This document shows positions 26,037 through 35,725 of a stretch of DNA of 64,000 nucleotides, piece by piece (position 1 is the stretch's first letter; the number at the start of each line of letters is the position of its first letter). The notes below the pieces were generated by a model. The model was not told the origin of the DNA. It searched no databases and saw only the letters and a list, made by a program, of their open reading frames with translations. The translations under genes and the position numbers were made by a program. Source of the stretch: Latrodectus hesperus (lineage: Eukaryota; Arthropoda; Arachnida; Araneae; Theridiidae); contig CM075860.1 in NCBI GenBank assembly GCA_037975125.1, positions 42,037,782-42,101,781 of the forward strand, written 5' to 3'.

Positions 26037-26347
26037 TTTTGTGCATTGTTATTATCCGATTCATATGTTGAATATTTGTTGCCTATCACTAAAAATTTAT
26101 AATTGATATTAACCACTAAAACAAGCATTAATAAAATAGTACAATTGCAAAATTATAAGGTGGAGATTTAAGATTCAATAGATGACGTGAAAGCTTTAAA
26201 TGTTCTCGAATTTAAATTTTAAATCACTGAATTTCTTAATATTAATTTTGAAAAATTTGAAAATTAGAGTAGAAAAATTGTAAAATAAAGCAGCTTTAGA
26301 AATATGATGGATAAAGGTTTCATTCTCTTCTACTAATTTCATTGGTC

Positions 26348-26512
26348 TTAACTGGCAGGCGAATGATTAGCACTCTAGCCACACAATTCAAAAAGCCGTG
26401 GATTAAATTTTTCATCTCGCGTTCGTGGATGTTTTTAGTGGTTCGGAATTCACTGTAAACTGTAAGTCCCGATGTGAAAAAATCAACTTTGAACGACAAA
26501 CAAGCTAAATCA
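26348..26512 (+). mobile_element. SINE family A, diverged copy
   Basis: Head AACTGGCAGGCGAATGATTA, then GTGGATTAAATTTT at the B-box position, GGATGTTTTTAGTGGTTCGG, CACTGTAAACTGTAAGTCCC and GAACGACAAACAAGCTAAAT. It lacks the usual CTAATTAG block, which appears deleted. Confidence 0.75.
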
Positions 26513-26751
26513 TGAACCAATGATTGGGTTTGGTACTAGACTTTCCTCGAAGGACATCATACTGAGCATGTCTAGGCATGTTAAAATGTATATTTGCTAG
26601 ATTAAAACGGAAGTGCAGAGAGAAGAATGACAGTTCATTATTTGACTTTGCTTCAGAATCATGCAGTGGTTGCATCACTCGGCAAAAATGTATTGCTTAA
26701 TATATAATGTAACAAATTGAGGAAACAACGGCAAGATTGTGAAAATATTTA

Positions 26752-26960
26752 ATTACTATTGTGGTTCTCACAGAGCGAAAGATCCCGAGCTCAATCCTAG
26801 ACACTGTTGATCAATGGGAGATGCATATTGCATTTCTTCTTCTGCTTGGAATTCTATTGGGGTGGTTGCTTGAGAGTTTTCCGGGTTTCCTCCCTGCGAC
26901 ACGTCAATGCACTATCTATGAAAAGTTTTGCCTAAAAGCAACTATGTGAGAGCCATTAAA
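26752..26960 (+). mobile_element. SINE-like family F
   Basis: A possible tRNA-like head carries GAGCTCAATCCTAG at the B-box position. The 3' part holds TTTTCCGGGTTTCCTCCCTG, CGACACGTCAATG and CTATCTATGAAAAGTTTTG. This block also occurs in 34573-34764 and 47000-47185, which supports a shared repeat family. A 62-codon frame through it has no coding meaning. Confidence 0.5.
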
Positions 26961-27691
26961 TACCATTCAGCCTTAGGCAGTTAGGCAAGTCCATAATGTG
27001 ATTTCAAAATCACTACTGAAAGTATCTGAGATCTAAAATACTGTTTAATAAATAAATATCAAATAGTTTTTAAAGACGTTACTTATAAAAGAAATAAACA
27101 AGCGCTTAAATAAGATATATGCGATTACAAAATGATATGCACCGATTTTTGTAGAAATTTCCAGTTGCGAAACTTATTTTGAAAGTAAATAAATAATTTC
27201 TAACAAAAATTATGATTGTCACATGTTCTCTAAATAGTGTGAATCCAGAAAGGATTTTTCTATATAATGAAATGCAGAATAAAAAATCTTGTGTAATAAG
27301 GCATGATTTTGGGCATGACTATATAATTCAACGACTGACCTTAAGGTATTTTTCCTTAACAAGCAATATCAGACGAGTTCTAAAAGATTTCAGGGATTAA
27401 AGCTGAATTCAAACACCCGTTGTTTATTTTCATATGCGTTTTACATGTATTTACATGTAAATTACATGTATTTTGCTTATTTTCTTAGTACAGAAATCCC
27501 TTGAAAGTTTCCAACAGCTTTTTCTTTTAACAAAGTTGTTAACACAGTCAACTGCTTAGTAGTTTCGAAATTTGTTGAGGCGTCAAAATCGGTACCTGAG
27601 CCTGCACCCTGCAATTTATATTTACATATTTCTCCAACTGAGGAATTTTGATCCTAAAGAAAGGTGAATGCGTCTTTATCAGTATACAAAT
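26961..27691. other. Gene-free stretch
   Basis: Nothing was recognised except three nearby TACATGTA-type palindromic words at about 27440-27470. Confidence 0.4.
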
Positions 27692-27847
27692 CCTCGGCTG
27701 TGCTCTGACCTCGAATTCAAGATTTCATGGGTTTGATTCCAACTTTGAGCTTAGATATTTGTTTAATTCGAAATGCCCTATACACTATATCTGCTGGTCT
27801 TATTAATCTTCATGTGCAAATAATGACCGTTAAATAACAATCAAACC
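27692..27847 (+). mobile_element. SINE family A, diverged copy
   Basis: GGGTTTGATTCCAAC (B box), TTAGATATTTGTTTAATTCG, TATTAATCTTCATGTGCAAA, AATGACCGTTAAATAACAA and a TCAAACC end follow the family A order. Confidence 0.65.
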
Positions 27848-27881
27848 TTACGTTTGACTAAGTTCGATATTGAACTTCTAT

Positions 27882-28063
27882 ATCGAACTGTCAGCCGAAC
27901 GCTTAGCGCTCAGGCCTTCTTTTCAAGAGTTCATGGATTCGAATCCCACCTTAAGTTTGGATGTTGTCAGTGATTCGGAATCCACTTAAAACCGTAAGTC
28001 TCATTCTAGTTAGCCCTCGTGTGCAAAAAATGACCGTTGAGCCACAATCAGACCAAACCAAAT
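27882..28063 (+). mobile_element. SINE family A, well preserved copy
   Basis: ACTGTCAGCCGAACGCTTAG (A-box region), GGATTCGAATCCCACC (B box), GTTTGGATGTTGTCAGTGAT, CGTAAGTCTCATTCTAGTTA, GTGTGCAAAAAATGACCGTT and an ACCAAACCAAATC tail. It follows the previous copy by 34 bases in the same orientation. Confidence 0.85.
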
Positions 28064-29379
28064 CCTGGACGCAAGAATGGTTTGTTTCTGCCCAATTTAC
28101 TTCTAAACTTTAAGGTACTACTAATCTCATTTGATCGAAAAACAACTACTTATTTGATAGCATATGAATTTCTTCTCTAATTATAAATTTTGAACCAGAA
28201 AATGCTTACAATTTATATTTCGTCAGTATTACTGTGAATTACTTTGATTGACGTCAGTGACTTTTAACCATTTTGAATTAAATAGGACAAAACAGTTTTA
28301 GCTTTATTATTTATATCATGTATATAGAAATGCATTTTAAGCCAACCTTATGACATGGAACTCTACTCATAGAAGTACTTTAATATAACTTGTTATAACA
28401 ATCTCAAAATCGACAACTTTATCCATTGCCTTTGCATTAAAAGGAAATTAATGTAAGTTTTGCTTGCGTGAATTGAATTATATTTAGATTACTTTGCTAA
28501 AAATTTTTATCTTCTAATTTTATTTATAAAGTTGCCAACGAAAACTACTTTAAATACTTATAAATTTACTGATCCAGTTTTCATATCTGTTCTTTTACAA
28601 TGGATTCAAAACAGAAAAATTTTCAAAAGTCTCTTAAGATTTAGCTCTTATAATTTGAATAACGATTCGAAAAGTTTATTACAATATAAATATTTTCCTT
28701 TATGCATGTAAACAATGAATGTTAGACGTTAATATTCATTTTTTTGTCATGAAGGAACTTATTCATGTACATTGTAAGGTTATGATGCTCGATTGATTAA
28801 GTCATTACTGTGTCAGAAGAAAATGATATTTCGGTTATGTTGCAGCTGAAAGTGGATTCATGCAAGCCAAAATTGTGTTACCTATGATTATTTTCAGGTT
28901 TATTAGAGTGATAAAAAATAGCCCAAGCTGTGTGGTGAGCTTCGTCCGTTTACCGAGGTTCAAAATCTAGACATTTTACTGTGTGTCTAAATGTGTTTTG
29001 TTAACTATCGTGTGGTTTCTTATGCCGATTCATTGTTGGTCCATTATGTAGGAAGTGCAACGTAAAAGTGAATAAAAATTAATATTTTGTAATAATTTTT
29101 TTCATTGACCATGTGGTAAAAATTTCATCACCTGCAGCTACTGTTATAAAAAATGTTTTTCTTTAATATCGCGATACTTCTAAAAACCTTAAATTTTAGT
29201 CTGAAAAGGATTTGAATTTTTTGGAGCATTATAATTGAACTGTTTTTGATCTAAAAATATTTCTTTGTGAATTCTCACGGTAACACGTAGGGGCGAGTGG
29301 GAGGTGTAGGCGAGTTTATATTCTGTTGCAAGTTTTATATAAAACCGAATTCTCCAATCTCGTGAATCTGGCAACCATC
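28064..29379. other. Gene-free stretch
   Basis: No gene or repeat family was recognised. Confidence 0.4.
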
Positions 29380-29700
29380 AACCGGAAACTTCGCAGGCGA
29401 TGAAGTGGAATTGATTAATGAAGAAAAGTTGCGTTTGCAGCTATTCATTGTTCACTGAAAAGTTGCATCTGATTGGTGGGTATCATCAAATAAGCATCAA
29501 CCTTAAATGCATCCATCAAAATCTAGCGCGGAAATGCGTAAGTGTGATTTATGCGCGCGTTTGTAAAACTCGCGAGTAAGAAAGCGCAACTGACGTCACG
29601 TTACCCTTGCATCCATTCTTCTTAGTTCGAGATTATTTATCGGGTAAAGGTGTTGCTTGGTTTTGAGAGTTTCTAAATTCATTTTCATCTAAGTGTCTGT
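29380..29700. promoter_or_regulatory. CpG-rich patch with CCAAT and CRE motifs; candidate promoter
   Basis: An inverted CCAAT box, CTGATTGGTGGG, lies at 29469-29480. A CpG cluster runs at 29522-29590, including CGCGCG, and a full CRE palindrome TGACGTCA lies at 29591-29598. Downstream, ATCGGGTAAAG at about 29639-29649 could serve as a splice donor on the plus strand. Spacing and composition fit a proximal promoter with a short first exon. The open frame at 29693-29941 is Lys/Phe-rich and unconvincing. No transcript evidence exists in the sequence itself. Confidence 0.3.
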
Positions 29701-30234
29701 GAGGTGTTCGATCCATAAGTTTTATGAAATGATGATGACTGATGGGGTTGTATTCGAGGGGGAAAAAAAGAAAAAAAACAGTTTTCTCGACTTTAACGCT
29801 TTCTACGTTTCTTTAAGAATTACCCAAGAAAAGTGTTACTTTTCGGATGTAATAAAAAGAAATGAAAGGCAAAACTTTCACTTTTTTTTTCAAAAGAGAG
29901 TTATTAAAGAGTTTTGGGGTTGGGATGAAATAAAAATGTGAAGAATATCCTTTAACATAATTCTAACCAGTCGCATATGCTGTTATTTCTCGCTTGTTTC
30001 GATGGCTGAGCTTGCAAAATCACATTTTTGACCGCTTTTCTGTCGATTCTTATGAAGCTTTTAGAATATTTTCCATTTTTAAAGTCGTATATATAATTTT
30101 AAAATTATTAATGAAAACATAATGTAATTACCATTTCAGTATTTTACTATTTCTTGATATATACTTGTACTTTTTGAACAATTCATACATTTATTTCATT
30201 ATCCGAAATTTCATTCATTTTTATCGTTTCGCTC

Positions 30235-30366
30235 TAATCTAGAAAAAAGATTCTGTTTATAATAATTGTGTCTATTATTGTTCAATATATCTATTGTGTC
30301 ATTCTGTTCTAAAATCTAGAAAAAGATTCTGTTCATAGGAATTGTGCCTATTATTGTTCAATTTAA
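30235..30366. repeat. ~77-bp direct duplication
   Basis: ATCTAGAAAAAAGATTCTGT begins at 30237 and a copy, ATCTAGAAAAAGATTCTGTT, at 30314. Both continue with AATTGTG(T/C)CTATTATTG and TTCAAT. This is a tandem duplication with a few substitutions. Confidence 0.9.
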
Positions 30367-30541
30367 CAATTTGATTCCGCAACAAGTGTGGGTATTTGTA
30401 AAAGTTTGGAATTTAGTTTGACCAGTTTTACTTTTTGTTTACTTTGGTAACTATTGTATTAAACTAGATATTTGATACAAAAAGTAACCATAAAGCGATG
30501 ACAAAAGCATAATATTTCTTTATTAAAGCACAGAAATTTTC

Positions 30542-30735
30542 TTGGCTCGCCCCATTGGCACCAGAAGAAGAGGACGACCGAAACTCCGATGGCGTGACTG
30601 CCTTGAAAACGACCTAAAAACACTAAAAGTGACAAACTGGATGACCTTGTCCAAAAATAGGGGGTCCTGGTATGCACTTCTGAGGAAGGCAAAGGCCCAC
30701 CCTGGGCTTTCAGGCCAATGAAGAAGAAGAAGAAA
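30542..30735 (+). mobile_element. LINE 3' end with intact C-terminal coding tail and (GAA)n
   Basis: The frame from 30542 to the stop TGA at 30719-30721 encodes about 59 residues. They start Leu-Ala-Arg-Pro-Ile-Gly-Thr-Arg-Arg-Arg-Gly-Arg-Pro-Lys-Leu-Arg-Trp-Arg-Asp and end His-Pro-Gly-Leu-Ser-Gly-Gln. The G-R-P-x-L-R-W-x-D...E-x-D-L pattern is typical of the extreme C-terminus of several non-LTR retrotransposon ORF2 proteins. A short AAG/GAA tail follows the stop. It is a 5'-truncated copy, dead on arrival, with its final coding part uninterrupted. Confidence 0.7.
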
Positions 30736-31081
30736 GCACAGAAAAGTTTTGAAAAGAATGTTTTAGTACAAGATGAGAAATCATCATGACTGGTATAAAA
30801 TTATAGTATTGACTCCAAGTATCAGCGTCATTGTACTGAGGTTTGCTAATCGCTCACTGCTTTATTTTATTGCTATTTAAACACACGAATATGAAATTTA
30901 CTGTAGTATATCACTGTTTCAACTTACAATTACTATGTTTCATTCATTTAAATAGCTATATTCAGGTATTCTGCATTCCTCTTAATATTAGCCCCATTAT
31001 TAGGATTCTTGCCTTGTTGATTAAATGACTTCGTCCTCGTGCATGAATGGCATGCGGAAAATTGCCCTGGTGCTGTTCTGA
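30736..31081. other. Gene-free stretch
   Basis: Short AT-rich frame only; no recognised feature. Confidence 0.4.
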
Positions 31082-31393
31082 TTAGGGTTGGCAATTGGCG
31101 CGATTAGACAACTCTTGAGAGATTTCGAAGTGGATGTATTCGCGTACAACGTCATGTGACGGGCCACAAAGTTTAACCTCTGCGTCTAAAATGCAATGCG
31201 GCTCAAACTGTTCCTGCCCAAATTTTTCTATTTTCTTATTTAAGATCTTAAATTGTGGGCCCAGACTTGAACAAAGGGAGATAAATGATGCGTTTCTACT
31301 TTCTGTACGCTCTTCAGTAGATTTTGGGATTTCTGGAGTTTTTATATTCTGATAAGCGAAAGAATATGACAGAATGTTCAAGAAGTCTTCCAT
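31082..31393 (-). CDS. Unrecognised 103-residue open frame, possible exon or gene fragment
   Basis: The minus-strand frame runs from ATG at 31393 to TAA at 31082-31084. It stays open about a dozen codons upstream of the ATG, so the 5' end may be an exon boundary or a break. Composition is balanced (Glu, Ser, His, Cys, Pro all present), unlike the F/I/K/N-rich chance frames nearby. The C-terminal third contains Asp-Ala-Glu-Val-Lys-Leu-Cys-Gly-Pro-Ser-His-Asp. I recognise no domain, signal peptide or membrane segment. It could be a retrocopy, a transposon gene fragment or a real exon. Confidence 0.25.
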   Translation of the reverse strand: MEDFLNILSYSFAYQNIKTPEIPKSTEERTESRNASFISLCSSLGPQFKILNKKIEKFGQEQFEPHCILDAEVKLCGPSHDVVREYIHFEISQELSNRANCQP

Positions 31394-31448
31394 GAAAGCA
31401 TTGGATCTTCGAAAGAGCCTTATAATAATTTATTTTGTCAATATGTGG

Positions 31449-31641
31449 CTTGGTTTGGTTTGTTGGTTGGTTTGTTTGTCGCTCAACGGTCATTTTTTGC
31501 ACACGAGTGCTAATTAGACCGGGACCTACGGTTTAATGTGGATTCCGAGCCACTACAAACATCCATGCCCAAGGTGGGATTCGAACCGACGAACTGTTGA
31601 ACCGAATTCAAGAGCGCTAACCATTCGGCTGCCATATCGGC
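31449..31641 (-). mobile_element. SINE family A, well preserved, with target duplication
   Basis: On the minus strand the copy starts with a tRNA-like head (B box GGTTCGAATCCCACC) and runs to the GTGCAAAAAATGACCGTTGA and ACAAACAAACC-type tail. The flanks TGTCAATATGTGG (31436-31448) and TGTCAATATGCGG (31642-31654) form a 13-base target-site duplication with one mismatch. Confidence 0.9.
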
Positions 31642-31654
31642 TGTCAATATGCGG

Positions 31655-32221
31655 CCGTTTCTTAATTTATAGGACCTTTTTGATAAAAAGTCCTAGAATT
31701 TAAAATGGATTTCAGATTATTAACAACATTCCTGGTAGGCACAGGAATCGCCCCCATGAGTTTTTGAACTGAAAGGTATAGTTCAAACCAATCAACCTTC
31801 AGGCCAGAAACTTTACATCATCTTCGAAGTGCGATCATAAAAATAAAACAGTTTTGCGATTAGTTTGAATGATTTTGTACAGAATTTCTAACTTTTACTA
31901 GCAGGATAAAAAAATAATCATTATTAGTTTTAAAAAAACTGAGCTTATGTCCTGGAAGAGCCATTATCCATTATATTAAGGAATTTATATTCGTAAAAAA
32001 AATTTCTGACATGGGTCTGTTGGAATAAGAGGAAAGCTTTTATAAAAACAATGGGAGGTCTTACTGTAAAATAAAAAACCCAAAGTTGTATTCAAGATGT
32101 GCGTTATTTTATGATGACAGTAAGTTAACTTTCATTTATTATCAATGAAAAGTGTGCAGGTCAGTGAAGTTTTTTTTCGTGAGATGAAATATACTAATTA
32201 ATGTTAAATCATAAAGTGAAC
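31655..32221. other. Gene-free stretch
   Basis: No recognised gene or element. Confidence 0.4.
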
Positions 32222-32945
32222 ACAAAAGTTCTTGCCGATTTAAAGACACAAAATAACATGATCTACAGAAAGTGTAGTCCATTGTTGTCCTCGTTGTAAT
32301 CACCATCGGCATCCAGCACCTTCTGCCAACGTGTCACCAATTATGGAATCCCTTTGCGGTAAAACTCCGGGGTTTTGAACGCAAAGAAGTCCGTGAGTGC
32401 TTGGCATGAGTCTGCTTCATTGGTAAAGGATTTTCCATGAAAATGATTGTCCACGGAACGGAAGAAGTGGTAATCTGATGGTGGAAAGTGAGATGAATAT
32501 GGAGGGTTTCACAGTCTCCCAACCAATTCGTTAGTATTCCTAGCTACTCGCGTGACTTGCGGCTTCGCGTTATCGGCCAAGAACAGTACACCCTTGGATT
32601 AACAAGCTCTGGCTCTTTTTGTTTAAATGCATGTTGCACACACTCCAATTGCTACGAGTACAGCTCCACAATCACCATTTGGGCCGTTAATTTCAGCTCA
32701 TCGTGAACCACTTGACGACCAGTCCACCAGACACCAGCTTCACCACAAAGAAACGAATATCCCTACCTGGGTTTGTGAAACCAATGCTTTGCCGCGTATT
32801 CATTCACCGCACTATCCCTAAATGCTTGATATATTAGACGACTTAATGCAGCAGCTGATAAGCCCACTTTAAAGTCATAAAGTAAAGAAAACCGAACGAG
32901 CCCCTTCGAAACGTCCGTTTCTATTTGCTATTCTACGAGTTACAA

Positions 32946-33496
32946 CCAACAGTCTATCAGTCTATCTATTCTCCTGAAATTGAAAATGATCTCCCAAGAA
33001 CATGTTGTACATCTCCAATGGATTCCATCCCATGTAAATATTAGAGGCAATGAGACTGCAGATCGATTGGCCAAAGAGGGCAGTGAGGAAGATACGCCCA
33101 CTGGTTCATCACTTACATATCAGGAACTTTACTCTAATGAAAAATCTAGACTTAATTCAATCTGGCAAATTCCACCAACACACCAATGGTACTCTGGAAC
33201 ATCTCCTGGAACTCTTCTGGATACAAAATGTGACCGAATATCTCAGACTGCCTTGGCCAGATTCTCAAGTGGACATCTAAAATGTTTATCGTTTGAACGT
33301 GGTACAAAAATGTATCCCACTTGTAAAAAATGCTGTGAACATCCAGCCTCACCGAAACATATTCTGGATTGCGTCGGACTTTCCCGGGAGGATTTATCCT
33401 CAAATCCCTTGCTAGTCATTGACTTTCTAACTGTCAACAAAGTAATGGAGTTGATCTGACAAATGTCAGATCTTTAAAGAGGATAAGCCAACAACA
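32946..33496 (+). mobile_element. 5'-truncated LINE inserted into the mariner, with 11-bp target duplication
   Basis: The insertion is bounded by a perfect 11-base duplication ACGAGTTACAA at 32935-32945 and 33497-33507. The reading frame is open from the truncation point through 33459. The 3' end carries a short (CAA)n tail, as in target-primed retrotransposition. The preserved frame and perfect duplication mark it as much younger than its mariner host. Confidence 0.92.
32980..33459 (+). CDS. LINE ORF2 C-terminal fragment: RNase H end and zinc-knuckle tail
   Basis: The 159-residue frame starts inside an RNase H domain. Leu-Gln-Trp-Ile-Pro-Ser-His (residues 12-18) and Gly-Asn-Glu-Thr-Ala-Asp-Arg-Leu-Ala-Lys (23-32, catalytic Asp28) are its last motifs. 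The tail has Cys115-x2-Cys118 ... His127-x3-Cys131, the CCHC-like finger found at the C-terminus of Jockey/R1-type retrotransposons. The endonuclease, the reverse transcriptase and the first RNase H residues are missing through 5' truncation. The frame is open upstream of the first Met to the insertion point, so the Met is not a true start. It was part of a replication enzyme for its own element and is inactive here. Confidence 0.85.
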   Translation: MKMISQEHVVHLQWIPSHVNIRGNETADRLAKEGSEEDTPTGSSLTYQELYSNEKSRLNSIWQIPPTHQWYSGTSPGTLLDTKCDRISQTALARFSSGHLKCLSFERGTKMYPTCKKCCEHPASPKHILDCVGLSREDLSSNPLLVIDFLTVNKVMELI

Positions 33497-33655
33497 ACGA
33501 GTTACAATTGATGAATGTGCGCTGCTGATCCGCTTTTATAAGAATTGATATTCCTAATCTCGACTGACTGGTGTCTCAACTATGTCATATTATAATTTGC
33601 ATATATATTATCACTTCATTCAATGGCAAAGCAAAAAGACAATAATTTGTTCATC

Positions 33656-34572
33656 TTATACTACATTTCAATGTAATGTTTGTTAGTTACTCTAGATATT
33701 GTGTCAATGGCCCAACCTTTTTCTTATGCGACATCCATATAAATATTTTACCTTAAGCTATAAAAATGTGGTCTACCGGAGAAAATTGAAACTATCTTAT
33801 AAGAACAGCAAGGCAACTATTGTTTTACTGTAACAAAATTTTGCATCTTCTATTTCATATAAAATGAACCTTTATGTAAAAGTTCTGAAAAAGAAGAATT
33901 TGCTTCAAGTAATTTTGTCCTAAATTTCTTTCTTCACATAAAAAAGCGATGACTCAGGTCTCTCTAATATCGATTTCTAGTGACAAAGATTTTTCAAATG
34001 TAATGGGATAAAATAAAATTTGTTAAATATTACTGATCTGTGTAAAATAACTTGGCAGCCTTAAAACAGTCGATTACGAGTCTAGCCAAGATTTATGAAC
34101 AGAGTTCAAGTGCAAATATGAGTGATAAGCAGCATTTTCTGCATTATTTAGTTGGTGGCTGAATATAAGGAATAATTTGGCTTTCAATTTAATTATTCAC
34201 TATTTGATTACAGAGATGGTCATGAATTTTTAGTGGAGAGGTTTCATTGCTTTCCTTAAGTCGTAGTCCAATTAGTTTTCATTTAAAAATGATCATGATG
34301 ATAATAAAAACTTTTTGATGTGGAAAATTCCGGATACAATCCCAGTTATTGATGAATCACTGACACAGATGCTGTGCTTAAACTTTTTTATTGAAAACCT
34401 GTCGATATATTTGCTTTGAAATTTTTCCAAGTTACCTCTCTTGCAAAGCTTGAATACATATCACTTATCCATTAAAAATTCTCCTTGGAGCTTCAATGCG
34501 CACCAAATGCCTTAAAATAGCTTTAAAAAGAAGTCTTATATAGATGGTCCACCATACGATGTCAAAAGCAAT
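33656..34572. other. Gene-free stretch
   Basis: No recognised gene, SINE or transposon. Confidence 0.4.
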
Positions 34573-34764
34573 TAAGGTCATCGTGATTTAGTGGTAGAGG
34601 ACTTCTCTCTAAAGAATAAAAGATCTCTCTTTTGATCCCATTCATTGCTTAACAATGCTAAATAAGCATAGTGTGTTTTCTTTCTGTATGCACATCTATC
34701 AGCTGAGTGTTTAATACTTTTTCGGGTTTTCTCCCCTTGTGACATGTGAACTGCCTCTCCGCTA
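34573..34764 (+). mobile_element. SINE-like family F, apparently cut by the adjacent Tigger-like element
   Basis: A tRNA-like head with GATTTAGTGGTAGAGG (A-box-like) and CTTTTGATCCCATT (B-box-like) is followed by TTTTTCGGGTTTTCTCCCCT, TGTGACATGTGAACTGCCTC. The latter block recurs in 26752-26960 and 47000-47185. The copy stops where the Tigger-like terminal repeat starts. Confidence 0.5.
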
Positions 34765-34797
34765 TACAGTAAGCCCCTGTAACAGGTACTCTTATAA

Positions 34798-35085
34798 TGC
34801 GTTTTCATTGGTTAAAGTTCCTGACTCCTAGGTTATCGGACCCGGGTTGGAATCCCGGTCCGGGCATGGATGCTTCTCTTTCACTCTTTTTCTCTGTCTG
34901 TTCTTCTGAAATGATGTATGAATGTGGCCCACCATATAAACCGGTTTGTGGTGGTATGGCGTGGGTAATGCTGTTCGCCTCCGTGAGTTTCTCACAGGTG
35001 CCCATCGGGTAACGATAAATGACTAGTAGCGTCCGGCCTTATTGTGGTGAAGACTTAAGTCACCCACAGTGCCCACCGTTATTAT
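34798..35085 (+). mobile_element. SINE family C nested in the Tigger-like element
   Basis: The tRNA-like head contains the B-box region GGGTTGGAATCCCGG and continues GTCCGGGCATGGATGCTTCT, then a pyrimidine-rich TTTCACTCTTTTTCTCTGTC block, ACCATATAAACCGG and the CACAGTGCCCACC end. Its order matches the family C copy at 60961-61253. A clean target duplication was not found. Confidence 0.7.
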
Positions 35086-35618
35086 AAAATATATCACGCA
35101 ATTTCATGTCCCTAGTATAACACATGTTTTTCCCTATTTAACACGTAGATTCCCTACACTTTAATTCTGAACTGCCAAATTTATAATTATTTGTATAGTT
35201 CACAAAAATCAATTTCGGTACATTTGCACATTGTGTCAATTGTGTCCTTATAAAATTAAATTATATTATATTATTGACCTTTGAACATTCTGCTAAAAAC
35301 AAGATATCGGTAGAACGCAATTTCATATACTACAGCAGATGTGTAATAAAACTGTTTTTGAAATAATTTAATTTACTTGAAATTAACTGTTTTTTAGATA
35401 CATTTGTCTAAGTTTTTTTATTTTAAATATCATTAATTTGATTTTCATAAAACACACACATTTCTTTCATAACATAGTTTTTCCTTAATATTCGATTTAA
35501 ACCCTCTTTAACGAGAAAAGTTAAATGTGTATGATTTGTATGTAACACGTTATACGAGGTCATACGAGTGCGTTTTACGAGAATGCTCGTATAATGCGTT
35601 ATCCTATAACGCGGAGCT

Positions 35619-35684
35619 GTTGTTGTTGTTGCATGCCCCCGAGGTCAGCAGCGCTAGACCAGGTCCATGACTTTTTGAAGGTGT
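35619..35684 (-). mobile_element. 66-bp retroposed fragment with 10-bp target duplication
   Basis: The insert reads on the minus strand to a (CAA)n tail, seen as GTTGTTGTTGTTG at 35619 on plus. It includes CCTGGTCTAGCGCTGCTGAC. The perfect 10-base repeat ACGCGGAGCT at 35609-35618 and 35685-35694 flanks it. It is a severely 5'-truncated SINE or LINE tail inside the right arm of the Tigger-like element. Confidence 0.85.
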
Positions 35685-35725
35685 ACGCGGAGCTAATATG
35701 CCCTGTTATAGGGGGGATTACTGTA

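Larger units (their letters stand above)
25076..26300. repeat. Long tandem repeat, three units of ~300-350 bp
   Basis: Three related units begin at about 25076, 25697 and 26048, each opening with ATTATNCKATTCRTATGTTG. Each then has a TATTAACCA(C/A)TAAAACAA block, AGTACAATT, a GTGGAGAT block and an AAATTGATCAAAAGT block, which is lost in unit 3. Unit 1 is longer because its early segment is amplified as a 78-bp array. Unit 2 is longer because of two palindromic insertions. It has no coding capacity. Confidence 0.85.
32222..33655 (-). pseudogene. irritans-like mariner transposon remnant (DD34D transposase), interrupted by a LINE
   Basis: The minus strand encodes C-terminal transposase pieces in more than one frame. 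A Leu-Ala-Asp-Asn-Ala-Lys-Pro block near 32580 matches the second catalytic Asp region. Pro-Pro-Ser-Asp-Tyr-His-Phe-Phe near 32480 matches the third Asp region. A long C-terminal stretch follows with Lys-Thr-Pro-Glu-Phe-Tyr-Arg-Lys-Gly-Ile, an in-frame TAA, then Arg-Trp-Gln-Lys-Val-Leu-Asp-Ala-Asp-Gly-Asp-Tyr. Ends resemble AAAGTTCTTGCC (left) and an inverted, degraded copy near 33640-33655. A LINE occupies 32946-33496. Without it the element is about 880 bp, shorter than a full mariner (~1.3 kb), so it has internal deletions. It is clearly inactive. Confidence 0.85.
34767..35723. mobile_element. pogo/Tigger-like non-autonomous DNA transposon with TA duplication
   Basis: The left end CAGTAAGCCCCTGTAACAGG (from 34767) and right end, read inverted, CAGTAATCCCCCCCTATAAC followed by AGGG, match apart from small indels. 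Both ends are flanked by TA (34765-34766 and 35724-35725), the target choice of the Tc1/mariner/pogo group, and CAGT termini are typical of Tigger. Subterminal ATAATGCG and CGTTATA words recur in inverted order. No transposase is encoded. The 957-bp span includes a family C SINE and a 66-bp insertion, so the bare element is roughly 600 bp. Confidence 0.75.

Noticed and set aside
26761..26949. 62-residue plus frame with a hydrophobic stretch as a membrane protein
   Set aside because: It lies wholly within a SINE-like repeat found at three places.
32334..32522. 62-residue minus frame as a host gene
   Set aside because: It is a shifted frame over the mariner transposase C-terminus.
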